Below, piece by piece: positions 27,594 to 36,914 of a stretch of DNA of 64,000 bases. Position numbers and translations under genes: made by a program. Location of the stretch: assembly GCA_964437725.1 (NCBI GenBank), contig CAYTIB010000048.1, positions 43,728 to 107,727 of the forward strand. The letters are read 5' to 3'. Below the pieces are notes generated by a model. It had not been told where the DNA came from, did no database searches, and was given only the letters and a program-made list of their open reading frames with translations. Numbering within the stretch: position 1 is the first letter of the stretch; each line of letters begins with the position of its first letter. The stretch comes from CAYTIB01 sp964437725. GTDB lineage: Bacteria; UBA8248; JACPRG01; G963555815.

Positions 27594-27615
27594 GACATCC
27601 CCCCAATAAGAGAAA

Positions 27616-27636
27616 CCCCGGAACATAGTCCCGGGG
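27616..27636 (-). promoter_or_regulatory. G+C-rich hairpin in the panB leader
   Basis: On the minus strand CCCCGG pairs with CCGGGG across a 9-nt spacer and is followed by TTTCTCTTATT. It lies about 22 nt upstream of the panB start. It resembles a weak intrinsic terminator or attenuator, or could be the end of an upstream transcript. Confidence 0.35.
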
Positions 27637-27983
27637 CCAAATACCCTGAAAATCGATGCAACCGGCTAAGCCCAGCTGCTACCGCTCTCAAAACCCTCTA
27701 CCATGTCTCGTCTCGGTCCCATATAGGAATCCAAGCGGATACGTCATCGCTACGTTAAAGCCAAATAATAAATACGTCAACTTGTCAAATCTATCTGGAG
27801 AATCTTGAATTCGAAAACAGATCTGCTAATACAGATTACCCAACTAGCATTAAAACCGTAAGTTTCATTTACAAATTACCCCTTCTAGATGTGCAGTTGG
27901 AAGGTTCCCTTGCCAACCTATGCACTTGCCCGACCCGATAAATTGCCCTATCAAGAACGGTTCAGGGCGAAACAAAAATATTT
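27637..27983. other. Intergenic region upstream of panB
   Basis: About 350 nt between the panB leader hairpin and the stop of the carboxymuconolactone-decarboxylase-like gene. No frame with homology or a good ribosome site was found. A minus-strand TTGACA at 27788-27783 has no convincing -10 at the right distance. The panB promoter probably lies here but I cannot place it. Confidence 0.3.
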
Positions 27984-28400
27984 TCATTCCTCAGAAGATT
28001 CCGTTCTTGGATCTCCAAAGCCGAGGAGGTCCTCCTTCTTCCATTTTTCAAATTCCGCGAGAGCCCACATACCCCGGGCAATACCTCCGTAAACAACCGT
28101 CTGTAAAATCACCTCTCGGATCTCTGGGTCCGTTGCACCGTAGCTCTTGCACCCGGTGAAGTGAACGCGGAGTTGCCCTGGTAAACCAGCCATCATAAGA
28201 GCCGCTAGTGCACAAAGCTCCCTGGTCTTTTGATCCAATACCTTTCGGTCATAAAGGAAACCAAAAACAAACTTCTGTAACTCCAGCGAATATTCTTCGT
28301 CATGATTTGACACTCGATCAAACAACCGTTTCGCATAGTCCTCACCGTATTGAGCAGCACACCGATTCAATCCTTTTTCATCATATTTTTCGTCAGTCAT
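27984..28400 (-). CDS. Carboxymuconolactone decarboxylase family protein
   Basis: 138 residues, all helical in appearance. LDQKTRELCALAALMMAGLPGQLRVHFTGCKSYGATDPEIREVI is the CMD core: R-E-L, then a Cys-x(n)-H pattern, then the GAT-x-E-I-x-E segment. It lacks the CxxC of AhpD-type peroxidase reductases. True gamma-carboxymuconolactone decarboxylases act in beta-ketoadipate aromatic degradation, but many family members have unknown roles. AAGGGG lies upstream of the ATG. It stands alone between tmRNA and panB. Confidence 0.8.
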   Translation of the reverse strand: MTDEKYDEKGLNRCAAQYGEDYAKRLFDRVSNHDEEYSLELQKFVFGFLYDRKVLDQKTRELCALAALMMAGLPGQLRVHFTGCKSYGATDPEIREVILQTVVYGGIARGMWALAEFEKWKKEDLLGFGDPRTESSEE

Positions 28401-28483
28401 CTCATTCCCCTTTTAGCCGTATGTTTTTTTATCCTACATCAAGATCATCAAAATCAATTACGCACCTTGTGCAACCAAAACAG

Positions 28484-28514
28484 AAAAAGCCCCGCGTCTC
28501 TAACACGGGGCTTT
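28484..28514 (-). terminator. Intrinsic terminator of ssrA
   Basis: Read on the minus strand, AAAGCCCCGTG is followed by a short loop and CGCGGGGCTTTTT, a G+C-rich stem ending in T residues. It starts 8 nt after the CCA end of tmRNA, the normal place for the ssrA terminator. Confidence 0.88.
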
Positions 28515-28522
28515 GGAATCTA

Positions 28523-28883
28523 TGGTGGAGGCGGGGGGAATCGAACCCCCGTCCGAAGGCCTTTCGAAACGAGCTTCTACATGCTTAGCCAGGGTTTTCA
28601 ATCTCGCGTCCTCCGAATCCCCCTAGCCGGGACGAGAGAACGCCAGCCTCAGTTCATTTTCGCCCATCGCTGCCCTGAGGCACAACGCAAGAGGCTATCC
28701 CGATTTTCTGACACCCTGACCCAGGCCTACGGGCACGGCCCGGAAGGGCGCTCACCAGCTAATTAAGCGGCGAGGGCCAACTCTTGATTGGCAGATGTTA
28801 GTTTGCCGTGGTTTAACGAGGCCAACGGCACCTCGGCATGCAACCCGAACGTCATATACCCCCGTCGAATCCATGTCACCCCC
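28523..28883 (-). ncRNA. ssrA: Transfer-messenger RNA (tmRNA)
   Basis: 361 nt. The 5' end GGGGGTGACATGGATTCGAC and the 3' end GGTTCGATTCCC...CGCCTCCACCA form the tRNA-Ala-like domain. The 7-bp acceptor stem closes (GGGGGTG with CGCCTCC), the discriminator is A, and CCA is encoded. The tag frame begins at GGC (28807-28805) and ends with TAA at 28765-28763, encoding GKLTSANQELALAA. This rescues stalled ribosomes with SmpB. It is a one-piece tmRNA, not permuted. An intrinsic terminator follows, and smpB lies 120 nt upstream on the same strand. Confidence 0.96.
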
Positions 28884-29003
28884 AATGGGAACACCATTTT
28901 TCGAACGCGAGATGGATCTACTTCTTATGCGCTCACCTCCTTTTCCGCTAGAAATCCAAAATCTTTCCTTAAACCTTAGATTGCATGAAATCGCAACCCC
29001 TAT

Positions 29004-29474
29004 CTAGACCTGATTAGAACCGGACGATTTGATAGCCCGATCCATTTCTCGTTGGGCTTCTTTTCGCTTGAGCGTTTCGCGCTTATCGTAATTCCTTTTT
29101 CCCTTAGCCAGGGCCAACTCCACCTTAGCCTTACCTCGCTTGAAGTAAATCTTTAGCGGAATAAGGGTCAATCCGCGCTCATTCACCTTTCCAATCAGCT
29201 TGCCAATCTCTTTCTTATTCAAAAGGAGTTTGCGCTCCCGTTCCGGGTCATGGTTTAGGTGGCTAGCGGGGTCATAGGGACTGATATGTGTCCCAATTAG
29301 ATAGACCTCTTGACCTCGAATATCCGCGTAACTGTCCTTCAAGTTAGCCCGCCCCGCCCGCAAGGACTTCACCTCGGACCCTTGCAAGACCAGACCAGCC
29401 TCAAACGTATCCTCTATGAGATAGTCGTGTCGGGCTTTTCGATTTTCACAAATTATCTTAATTCCGCCGGACAT
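29004..29474 (-). CDS. smpB: SsrA-binding protein SmpB
   Basis: 156 residues. SmpB binds the tRNA-like domain of tmRNA and delivers it to stalled ribosomes. IICENRKARHDYLIEDTFEAGLVLQGSEVKSLR is the family start; PYDPASHLNHDPERERKLLLNKKEI and GLTLIPLKIYFKRGKAKVELALAKGK follow, with the basic C-terminal tail (YDKRETLKRKEAQREMDRAIK). GGAGGACAGGAG lies ahead of the ATG. It is immediately upstream of ssrA on the same strand, a classic arrangement. Confidence 0.97.
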   Translation of the reverse strand: MSGGIKIICENRKARHDYLIEDTFEAGLVLQGSEVKSLRAGRANLKDSYADIRGQEVYLIGTHISPYDPASHLNHDPERERKLLLNKKEIGKLIGKVNERGLTLIPLKIYFKRGKAKVELALAKGKRNYDKRETLKRKEAQREMDRAIKSSGSNQV

Positions 29475-29602
29475 CTGACCACTCCTGTCCTCCTGGTAAA
29501 AGTGATCAATCGCTCAAAACACCAGGGGGGCTCTTCCCCATGAAAGATAGGTACTCCAAGACCATTACGCAATAACAGTTCACTTACCGAAGTTCAAATC
29601 TC

Positions 29603-30733
29603 CTAATTCAAGACCAGGAAATCTTGCACGGGCGGAAGACCGGAAGCTATCACCTCCCAACTTTCCCCATTCGGTCCGGAACGAATGATCCGTGTCTCTT
29701 GGGCCGGAGGGTCAACCGAGGGATGTATGTCACCTCCTAAGTCCACATATGGGAGGGGCGGATTGTATCCGTCGTCATTGTAGAAACGTTCGGGTGTACC
29801 ATTTATCGGGGCCTTTGTCGGAGGAAGATATGGGCTGATGGCGAAAAAAACCCCACCCGGTGCTTCTGGATCAGGGCGAAGCATCGGAATGTAATTTACA
29901 GTCGGTAAGTGAACGCCAGCGTGAGGCTTTGTCCAGGTTTTAGCGCCATCCTCCGTCCTAACTAGCATCCCGCCTGTCCCCGGCGGATTATGCCAGTCGC
30001 CGGGAGCATATGGATAAGCAATCGCGTGGAGAACATTCGTCTTCTGAGGATCAATACACATCCGAAGGGTGTAGATGGGAAACATGTTGCCATAGCAGTG
30101 CTCCCAGGTTTCTCCTCGATTCAGGGATCGATAGACACCCGGTTGGTGCGTGGAACCGAACCCTGTGCTCACATAGAGCGTCTCCGGGTCTTCGGGGTTG
30201 ACTAGAATGTCATGTGTGTCGCGGTTCACATCCGTTGTCAACGGCCTCCAAGACTCCCCGCCATTCTCACTCTTCATAACACCCCCCACTTCCACCGTTA
30301 CGTACAAAATGGACGGGTCGATGGGGTCAAAGGCAAAAGACGTGGCCCGCGCGACATGTGGTGGAGGTGGAAACACCCAGGATCCTGCTCCTTCGATTCT
30401 CCGAAAGGATTCAACTAATTCCCACACCTCCCCATCATGCGATCGTAACAAATCCACTGGCCATGTTCCTGCATAAACCGGGTGCGGAGGTAATGGCGAA
30501 ATTGCAAGTGATTGAATCCGTTTTGGTAAATCGAGCGCAAATCGAAGTTCCCAATTATTTCCGTTATCCTCGGTACGAAAGATACGCCCTGAAGCGGTTG
30601 AGGCAAAAATTACACCCGGTTCCGGCGAGAGAGCTAAGGCTGTAATGCGCTCATCTTTCAAGCCAACAAGTTCACTTCGCGATTTATTCGTTAACCAAAC
30701 ACCGTCTGCCGTCGCAAGTAGGAAAGTTGTCAT
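29603..30733 (-). CDS. BNR/sialidase-like beta-propeller repeat protein
   Basis: 376 residues with no signal peptide. Repeated Asp-box (BNR) motifs appear, for example RTEDNGNNWE, RSHDGEVWE, KSENGGESWRP, RSLNRGETWEH and RTEDGAKTWTK. These fold into a propeller like sortilin/VPS10 and exo-sialidases. Nothing identifies sialidase catalytic residues, so no enzymatic role is claimed. GGAG precedes the ATG. It is encoded 19 nt downstream of a DUF1330 gene, so the two are probably co-transcribed. Confidence 0.8.
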   Translation of the reverse strand: MTTFLLATADGVWLTNKSRSELVGLKDERITALALSPEPGVIFASTASGRIFRTEDNGNNWELRFALDLPKRIQSLAISPLPPHPVYAGTWPVDLLRSHDGEVWELVESFRRIEGAGSWVFPPPPHVARATSFAFDPIDPSILYVTVEVGGVMKSENGGESWRPLTTDVNRDTHDILVNPEDPETLYVSTGFGSTHQPGVYRSLNRGETWEHCYGNMFPIYTLRMCIDPQKTNVLHAIAYPYAPGDWHNPPGTGGMLVRTEDGAKTWTKPHAGVHLPTVNYIPMLRPDPEAPGGVFFAISPYLPPTKAPINGTPERFYNDDGYNPPLPYVDLGGDIHPSVDPPAQETRIIRSGPNGESWEVIASGLPPVQDFLVLN

Positions 30734-30752
30734 TCCCCTATCTCCTTAAGCA

Positions 30753-31064
30753 TTAGGCGGACGGTAATCCCTCAACCAAAATCACATTCGGTTCTGCTGC
30801 TTTTCGGCGAAACTCACTCCAGGGCCGATACTCTTCTGAATTGTGCCATCGGTCATAACTTTCCCCATCGGGCCATTTAACAATGAACAGTCTCTTCGGT
30901 TCCCAATCCCCTGCATATATTTTGCATTCACTGCCCCGCGGCGAAACAAGAAACTGGCCTCCGTATTGCTCAACTGTTGGCATATACCCATCAAGATATT
31001 GTTCAAATAATTCCGGATCCTTGATATCTACGTCCACAATTGTATATGTGGGATTCGAACTCAT
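30753..31064 (-). CDS. DUF1330 domain-containing protein
   Basis: 103 residues of the dimeric alpha/beta-barrel type. YTIVDVDIKDPELFEQYLDG, then GGQFLVSPRG, RLFIVKWPDGESYDRWHNSEEYRPW are the conserved DUF1330 blocks. Function is unknown for the family; members often sit near catabolic or stress genes. AAAGGAG precedes the ATG. It lies just upstream of the BNR propeller gene. Confidence 0.88.
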   Translation of the reverse strand: MSSNPTYTIVDVDIKDPELFEQYLDGYMPTVEQYGGQFLVSPRGSECKIYAGDWEPKRLFIVKWPDGESYDRWHNSEEYRPWSEFRRKAAEPNVILVEGLPSA

Positions 31065-31171
31065 TATCCACTGCTCCTTTCATTTCACGAACTACGCCTT
31101 AATCTCACGAGTCTCTTACCCTAAGACAAATAGCTACGTTATCACTCTACCCTTCCAGACAACTAGGAGGT

Positions 31172-33550
31172 CTAAGTCCTTCTGTTGGATTTGCGCAACG
31201 CTAACCTTTTACGGTTTCTTGTTGTCTTGTCAGCCTTTGTGGACGTTCGCTTTTTCCTTTGATTGGTTGGATCAACCAACGAGAAACTAATGCGTCGTTG
31301 ATCCAGATCGGCTTGGGCCACATAAACCGTAACCGGATCCCCAAACCGGATAGTCCGCTTCGTTCGTCGTCCGATCAATTCGTAGTCTTCTTCTATGAAT
31401 TTGTAATAATCATCGGACAAGTCGGCTAGTGGTACAAACCCGTCAACAAAATGCACATCCAGAGTAACAAAGAATCCAGCTGGAATAATTCCACTAACCT
31501 TCCCATCGTAGACTTCACCAACTCGGTCTTGCATGAACTGTGCTCGCTTGTAATCCAACATCGCCCTCTCTGCATCCCCAGAACTGCGTTCAAGAGACGA
31601 AGCTTTTTCTGCTAGAGAAGGTAGCCTGTCTTCGAAGCTTTGAAGGCGGCGGCGACCCACCTTATCTGAGCCAATCAAACCCCGTGCACGAAGAAGCCGA
31701 TGAACGAGAAGGTCAGGATATCTTCGGATGGGCGAAGTAAAATGAGTGTAGTGGGTAAACCCTAGGCCATAGTGGCCAAGATTTTCAGAATCATACCGAG
31801 CTAGCTTCATTGCTCGAAGGATACCCATATTGACCAGAGTCTCTTCGGGAAGCCCACGGGTGGCCTTCAGGATCAACCGAAGTCCCTCTGGAGAGGTGGA
31901 TGAAAGACTGGGAACATGATGGTGAAAATTCCGCAACAAAAGTGCAACCTTTTCCAATTTTGAAGAATCAGGCGGCTCATGAACTCGGAACATCCCCGCC
32001 TCGGGTTTTTCCTTTTGTGCAGTTCCATCTAGCTTACCCACCTGATTTGTTTTCGATAAACCGGTCAGCAGTTCCCCAACCACACGATTTGCGGCGAGCA
32101 TAAAATCTTCAATCATTTTGTGTGCAATTAGTCGTAAGGCACAACGAACTTCCGAAACCTGCCCCGCATCGTCAACCAGGACCTCAGATTCAGGGATGTC
32201 CAGGTCGAGACCTCCCTCGGACAAGCGGGTATCTCGCAGTTGCTTGGCAAGCGCGGCCATTGCCCGAAGAGTTTCCTCCAGACCCAGAACTTTAGAGTAC
32301 TCCTCCATTGGCGTAACGTTGGGCGGGACATTACCAGCGCTTTGGTCTGCAACTTCATCTCCTAGAAATTTGGATACATCAGAATAGGTCAGGCGGGCGC
32401 GGCTACGAATTACCGAATGTGCGGTGCGAGAAGCAATCCGGTGACCCCTCTTGTCGAAATCCATCCACACCGTCAGGGCAAGTCGGTCTTGTTCGGGTAG
32501 GAGGCTACACAGATCCCTGCTTAGATGGGCCGGGAGCATATGGACGGCAGCCCCCGGAAAGTAAGTACTTGTTCCCCTAAGCAGTGCCTCTTCGTCCAGG
32601 CTCGATCCTTCTGTCACATAGTGGCTGACATCCGCAATATGGACACCGAGTCGTCGTGCTCCATCTGCCAGGATTTCCAGCGACACCGCGTCATCAAAAT
32701 CATGTGCCGTTTCGTCATCAATGGTGACAGTTAGTAACCCTCGCAAATCTTCTCGAACGTTGAGGTCACGGAAATCCGGCACATGAAGTGCATTTGCTTC
32801 TTCAAGGACCTTTTCTGGAAATTCCGTCCGGATACCAAATTCTGCACAGATCATATCAATGGCAACCTGTGGATCTTCGGGGTAACCGATAATACGAACA
32901 ATTCTTCCCGATGCGACAGGGTGCGAAGGGACGGTAATCCTACCTATTCGTCGTGGCGCCCTTCGACCGGTCGGATAACCAGTAATCTGTAACAAAACAA
33001 CCATTCCTCGACGGGCCTCAGGATTATCTCCCTCCCTCTCAAAAGCCATCACTTTCCCAAATCGATGGTCCAACGGGACGAACCATCGAGATCCCGCCTT
33101 CGTTTCAATCCGGCCAATTATTTGGTCCGCTCCCCGCTCCAGAACACGGATGACTTCCCCTTCCCATACCCCTCGTGAACTAGGCCCCCCCTTGATTAGA
33201 ACTCGGTCGCCATGCAACGCAGTCCCCCGCCTCGTGGCTGGAATGAAGGTATCTTCCAAAGTGTGATTCTTGCCTAAAGATTCCTTTCCATTTGAGAAGT
33301 TTACAAAACCATAACCGTCCGGATGAGCATGGAAAACTCCCTCAATGACATTTAGAGATTCAGGCAAAGCATAGCGTCCGCCCCGGATCCGAACCAAAAA
33401 ACCTTCTAATGACAAATTTTTCATCATTCGCCGAAAAGCCGGTCGATTGGACTCCGGTACGCCAAAATGCCTAATGATCTCGCGCACCGCAGCTTTTTTA
33501 CCGGTACGGTTTGAGAGGTAAAGACGAATATCTTCAAAGTCGGGAATCAC
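31172..33550 (-). CDS. rnr: Ribonuclease R (RNB family exoribonuclease)
   Basis: About 792 residues. A winged-helix domain (DFEDIRLYLSNRTGKK... GRYALPES) comes first, then cold-shock OB folds, then the RNB catalytic core with TIDDETAHDFDDAVSLE carrying the metal-binding aspartates and SHYVTEGSSLDEEAL. Further on are HYTHFTSPIRRYPDL and a C-terminal S1 domain (GEVYDGKVSGIIPAGFFVTL) with a basic tail. It degrades structured RNA 3' to 5' and clears mRNA during trans-translation with tmRNA/SmpB. I prefer GTG at 33550, with GAGG 5 nt upstream; a GTG at 33586 would overlap the upstream stop. Confidence 0.95.
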   Translation of the reverse strand: MIPDFEDIRLYLSNRTGKKAAVREIIRHFGVPESNRPAFRRMMKNLSLEGFLVRIRGGRYALPESLNVIEGVFHAHPDGYGFVNFSNGKESLGKNHTLEDTFIPATRRGTALHGDRVLIKGGPSSRGVWEGEVIRVLERGADQIIGRIETKAGSRWFVPLDHRFGKVMAFEREGDNPEARRGMVVLLQITGYPTGRRAPRRIGRITVPSHPVASGRIVRIIGYPEDPQVAIDMICAEFGIRTEFPEKVLEEANALHVPDFRDLNVREDLRGLLTVTIDDETAHDFDDAVSLEILADGARRLGVHIADVSHYVTEGSSLDEEALLRGTSTYFPGAAVHMLPAHLSRDLCSLLPEQDRLALTVWMDFDKRGHRIASRTAHSVIRSRARLTYSDVSKFLGDEVADQSAGNVPPNVTPMEEYSKVLGLEETLRAMAALAKQLRDTRLSEGGLDLDIPESEVLVDDAGQVSEVRCALRLIAHKMIEDFMLAANRVVGELLTGLSKTNQVGKLDGTAQKEKPEAGMFRVHEPPDSSKLEKVALLLRNFHHHVPSLSSTSPEGLRLILKATRGLPEETLVNMGILRAMKLARYDSENLGHYGLGFTHYTHFTSPIRRYPDLLVHRLLRARGLIGSDKVGRRRLQSFEDRLPSLAEKASSLERSSGDAERAMLDYKRAQFMQDRVGEVYDGKVSGIIPAGFFVTLDVHFVDGFVPLADLSDDYYKFIEEDYELIGRRTKRTIRFGDPVTVYVAQADLDQRRISFSLVDPTNQRKKRTSTKADKTTRNRKRLALRKSNRRT

Positions 33551-33582
33551 AGCTTCCTCATAAGAACCCAGGCATAAAACTG

Positions 33583-34239
33583 TCACACCTGATAGGTATT
33601 TTGAACTTTACCGTTGGCCAATTCCAAGCAAGTAAGCCGGCCTCCATAGGCGGCGCCCGTGTCGATACCAATGCAAAAAGGGAGATTTTGAAAAACGTCT
33701 CGGAGGGGTGTATGACCAAAGACAATTGTTAGTCCCAGGTCGTGTTCACACGTAAAAAATTCGTCACGAATCCATAGTAGATCCTCACGGGACTGTTCTT
33801 CCAGTGGGACACCCGGTCTAATACCAGCATGGACGAACAGAAACTCTCCTTCCTGAAACATCAACCTCGTATTGAAAAGAAAGCTTAAATGGGACTCTGG
33901 AAAGTTGGATTGTTCTACCGTTTCCATAGGTTCCACCTCATAGGAAATTAGGTTTTCCCGCCCCCCATTCCACAGATACGTCCCCAACCCAAATTTTGAC
34001 GATCCTTGGAGATAGTCCTCAAACATTTCTTCATGGTTACCACGAAGAAAAACAGAGCGCGGGAATTCTTCTCGAAAATCCAGCAAAAAATCCACGACAT
34101 TTCGAGAACTGGGGCCCCGGTCAATATAGTCCCCCACAAAAACAATTTGGTCTTTAGGATCCAATTGGATAGTTTCCATCATGCCTCTGAGATGTTTGTA
34201 ACAACCGTGAATGTCGCCAACAGCGAATAGTCTGGACAA
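33583..34239 (-). CDS. PPP-family metallophosphatase (serine/threonine phosphatase or Ap4A hydrolase-like)
   Basis: 218 residues with the complete PPP signature: FAVGDIHGCYKHL (GDxHG), VFVGDYIDRGP (GDxxDRG) and VFLRGNHEEMF (GNHE), plus histidines in LFVHAGIRPG and IVFGHTPL for the two-metal site. Such proteins dephosphorylate proteins or cleave diadenosine tetraphosphate. The start is TTG with AAAGGAG upstream. Its stop is just upstream of rnr, so the two probably share a transcript. Confidence 0.88.
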   Translation of the reverse strand: MSRLFAVGDIHGCYKHLRGMMETIQLDPKDQIVFVGDYIDRGPSSRNVVDFLLDFREEFPRSVFLRGNHEEMFEDYLQGSSKFGLGTYLWNGGRENLISYEVEPMETVEQSNFPESHLSFLFNTRLMFQEGEFLFVHAGIRPGVPLEEQSREDLLWIRDEFFTCEHDLGLTIVFGHTPLRDVFQNLPFCIGIDTGAAYGGRLTCLELANGKVQNTYQV

Positions 34240-34463
34240 ACCCGTACTCCTTTGACCTTAAAGTATCAAAATTCACGTTCCAATCCGCAATGTTTCATAG
34301 GCCAGACACTTTAATATTTGCTTCACCAGAAAACTGCACAAAGTTTGGTAAACTTTCACCTTCATGCCCATAAGCAACACGGCGATCATGCTACACTGTA
34401 AGCGTACAAATTGTTTCTAAAATAATAAATAGGGATGAAGTCAAAGGGAGGGCTGTTCTCAGT

Positions 34464-36767
34464 ATGTCCAACTACAAGGTCCTAGGCAAAGACATTCCAA
34501 GAATCGACGGTCTACCTAAAGCCTCGGGAGACGCTACTTACACCGCAGATATGAATATTCACGGCACACTCGTCGGCCAGATCCTTCGAAGCCGCTATCC
34601 CCACGCACGCATTCTTAAAATTGATACGTCCAGAGCCGAACGGCTTCCCGGCGTGAAAGCAGTAATTTCTTCAAACAATATCCCACATGTTCTTTATGGA
34701 ACCACAATCTTCGACCAGATGCTCTTCGACCCAAACAAGGTCCGCTATCTGGGAGACGAAGTGGCCGCCGTCGCAGCCACGGATCCAGACATCGCAGAGG
34801 AGGCGCTCTCCCTCATCGAAGTAGAGTATGAAGAACTTCCCGCCGTTTTTGATCCCCTTGAGGCTCTTGAACCAAATGCACCTTTGGTCCACGAAGACTC
34901 GAGCCAATACGAGTCCTCTTTCGAGGTGGTAGGACGTGAGGGGAATGTTGGCTGTACAACCTGGTTCGGTCACGGTGACGTAGATAAGGGATTTGCAGAA
35001 TCCGACGAAGTCTTCGATCATGATTTTTCAACACACCAAAACCACCAGACCTATCTTGAACCCCACGCCTCACTCGCCCAACCCGATGGCCAAGGCGGAC
35101 TACGTGTGTGGTCTAGCACACAAGGGGTTTTCGCAGTTCAAACTTTGCTTGCCAAGGTTTTGAAAATCCCAATGACCAAAATCCAGGTCACGGGGTCAAC
35201 CGTTGGTGGAGGATTTGGCGGCAAAAAACCAAGGACTGACATGTACTCCGCTGCGTTGGCAATTGAGGCAGAGAAACCCGTCCTTGTGCAGTTCACGCGA
35301 GATGAGGATTTCATCGCGGGTCTTCCCCGCCATCCGACTGTGACCCAGATTAAGAGCGGCGTCATGCGTAACGGCCGTATTATTGCCCGGCAAGCCAGGA
35401 TGTACTACGACACCGGTGCTTATACGGACCACGGTCCTACTATCGCGGCAGGCGGTGCATTTTATGCCAAAGGGGTTTACAGAATCCCAAACGCAGATAT
35501 CAAGGCCTACACGATCTACACCAACAAAACTATAAGCGGCGCATATCGCGGATACGGGAATCCTCAGGCTGCTTACGCTGTCGAATCGCATATGGACATC
35601 ATCGCGAACGAGCTTGGTATTGAACCAATGGAACTCCGTCAAATAAATGGAATGGACCACGGAGATTCCTTGATAAATGGACAAAAGTTAGACGAAGTCT
35701 GGCTAAAGAAAACCTTGGACAACGCAGCTCGGCATGCTGACTGGAAAACCCCTCTTGCAGTTTCCAGCAACGGCAGGAAAAAGGGCCGGGGCATTGCTTC
35801 TGGAATGCACGTCTCGGGTGGTCTCAGCTCTTCGGCAAACATTAAGATTATGGATGATGGAACTGTGCAGGTTAGTTCCGGTGTTATCGAAATAGGTGCG
35901 GGACAGGTAACAATGGCCGCTATGGTTGCGGCCGAAGAGCTCGGAGTATCTGTGGATGACATCCGAGTTGTTTCGGCCGACACTGACGGAACGCCCTTCG
36001 AATACTACACAGCCGCCAGTCGTGTCACCTTTAATGTCGGAAATGTCGTCCTTTTAGCGGCCGCAGATGCAAAACAACAGCTCCTTGAGCGAGCTGCTCA
36101 CGCCATGGAGGTACCAGTCGATGATCTGGCCGTCGCCGATAAAAAAGTCTTCATGCCGGGTGCGCCCGAACGGTCCCTCAGCTTCGCTCAGCTCACCAAG
36201 GCCAAAGTTCCGAAAAAAAGCGGACCCATTTTAGGGCGTGGCGTTTTTCAAGCCGAGGGCCCCCCATTAAACGTGGATTGCATGGACGGAAACCCCCGCC
36301 CTGGTATCTCGTCAATGAGCTTTTGCACCCAAATCGCTGAGGTGGAAGTTGATGAGGAAACCGGGGAAGTAGAGGTTACCCGCTTGGTCTGCTCACATGA
36401 TGTGGGACAGGTCATCAATTTGGGCGGAATAATCGGCCAGCTTCAAGGTGGTGTGATTCAGGGCTTCGGCTATGCACTAACAGAGGAAGTCCGCTATTCG
36501 GGAGGGGTCATCGAGAACCCTAGTCTTGTGGATTACAAGATACCAAATATTTTGGATGCACCAGAGATTGTTCATGATTTCGTTGAGGAACCGGAGCCAA
36601 CCGGACCTTACGGCGCGAAGGGGTTCTCAGAAGCTGTGTTAGTTCCCACTGCTGCTGCGATTGCAAATGCAGTCTACAACGCAGTTGGGGTAAGAATTCA
36701 CGACCTTCCAATTACCTCAGAAAAGATACTAAATGGCTTGAATACCAAAGAAAAGATGAAAACCTAG
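34464..36767 (+). CDS. Xanthine dehydrogenase-family molybdopterin-binding subunit (copy 1)
   Basis: 767 residues, the large Mo-cofactor subunit of a molybdenum hydroxylase, about the usual length. PRIDGLPKASGDATYTADM begins the first domain. TVGGGFGGKK and AYRGYGNPQ line the molybdopterin cytosine dinucleotide site, and GPYGAKGFSEAVLVPTAAAI holds the catalytic Glu, though GLGE is the more usual context. The normally conserved GQGxxTxxxQ loop reads IGAGQVTMAAM. It would hydroxylate an aromatic or heterocyclic substrate using water, passing electrons to [2Fe-2S] and FAD subunits, none of which is encoded nearby. GGGAGG is about 13 nt upstream. Confidence 0.9.
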   Translation: MSNYKVLGKDIPRIDGLPKASGDATYTADMNIHGTLVGQILRSRYPHARILKIDTSRAERLPGVKAVISSNNIPHVLYGTTIFDQMLFDPNKVRYLGDEVAAVAATDPDIAEEALSLIEVEYEELPAVFDPLEALEPNAPLVHEDSSQYESSFEVVGREGNVGCTTWFGHGDVDKGFAESDEVFDHDFSTHQNHQTYLEPHASLAQPDGQGGLRVWSSTQGVFAVQTLLAKVLKIPMTKIQVTGSTVGGGFGGKKPRTDMYSAALAIEAEKPVLVQFTRDEDFIAGLPRHPTVTQIKSGVMRNGRIIARQARMYYDTGAYTDHGPTIAAGGAFYAKGVYRIPNADIKAYTIYTNKTISGAYRGYGNPQAAYAVESHMDIIANELGIEPMELRQINGMDHGDSLINGQKLDEVWLKKTLDNAARHADWKTPLAVSSNGRKKGRGIASGMHVSGGLSSSANIKIMDDGTVQVSSGVIEIGAGQVTMAAMVAAEELGVSVDDIRVVSADTDGTPFEYYTAASRVTFNVGNVVLLAAADAKQQLLERAAHAMEVPVDDLAVADKKVFMPGAPERSLSFAQLTKAKVPKKSGPILGRGVFQAEGPPLNVDCMDGNPRPGISSMSFCTQIAEVEVDEETGEVEVTRLVCSHDVGQVINLGGIIGQLQGGVIQGFGYALTEEVRYSGGVIENPSLVDYKIPNILDAPEIVHDFVEEPEPTGPYGAKGFSEAVLVPTAAAIANAVYNAVGVRIHDLPITSEKILNGLNTKEKMKT

Positions 36768-36822
36768 AAGCCAAAGTTTCAGCTAAAAATATCAGTTTAT
36801 ATTTCAACTTGCATATCAAAGA

Positions 36823-36850
36823 GAATCGCCCCCCATTTGGGGGGCGATTC
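36823..36850. terminator. Perfect 12-bp hairpin between convergent genes
   Basis: GAATCGCCCCCC and GGGGGGCGATTC form a perfect 12-bp stem with a 4-nt loop. It sits between the convergent stops of the molybdenum hydroxylase gene (36767) and the solute-binding protein gene (36915). Neither side has a long T tract, but the minus side has TCTCTTT. It is most likely a bidirectional terminator. Confidence 0.65.
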
Positions 36851-36914
36851 CGAAGTACCTAGGGGGCTTAGGCCCTCTCTATCTGGTGCTAGTAGCAGTC
36901 CACCCTAAATTCCC

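Noticed and set aside
27783..27788. TTGACA on the minus strand as a panB promoter
   Set aside because: No -10 element at 16-18 nt spacing.
28350..28766. Plus-strand 138-codon frame across tmRNA
   Set aside because: It runs antisense through the ssrA gene and terminator; the RNA gene explains the sequence.
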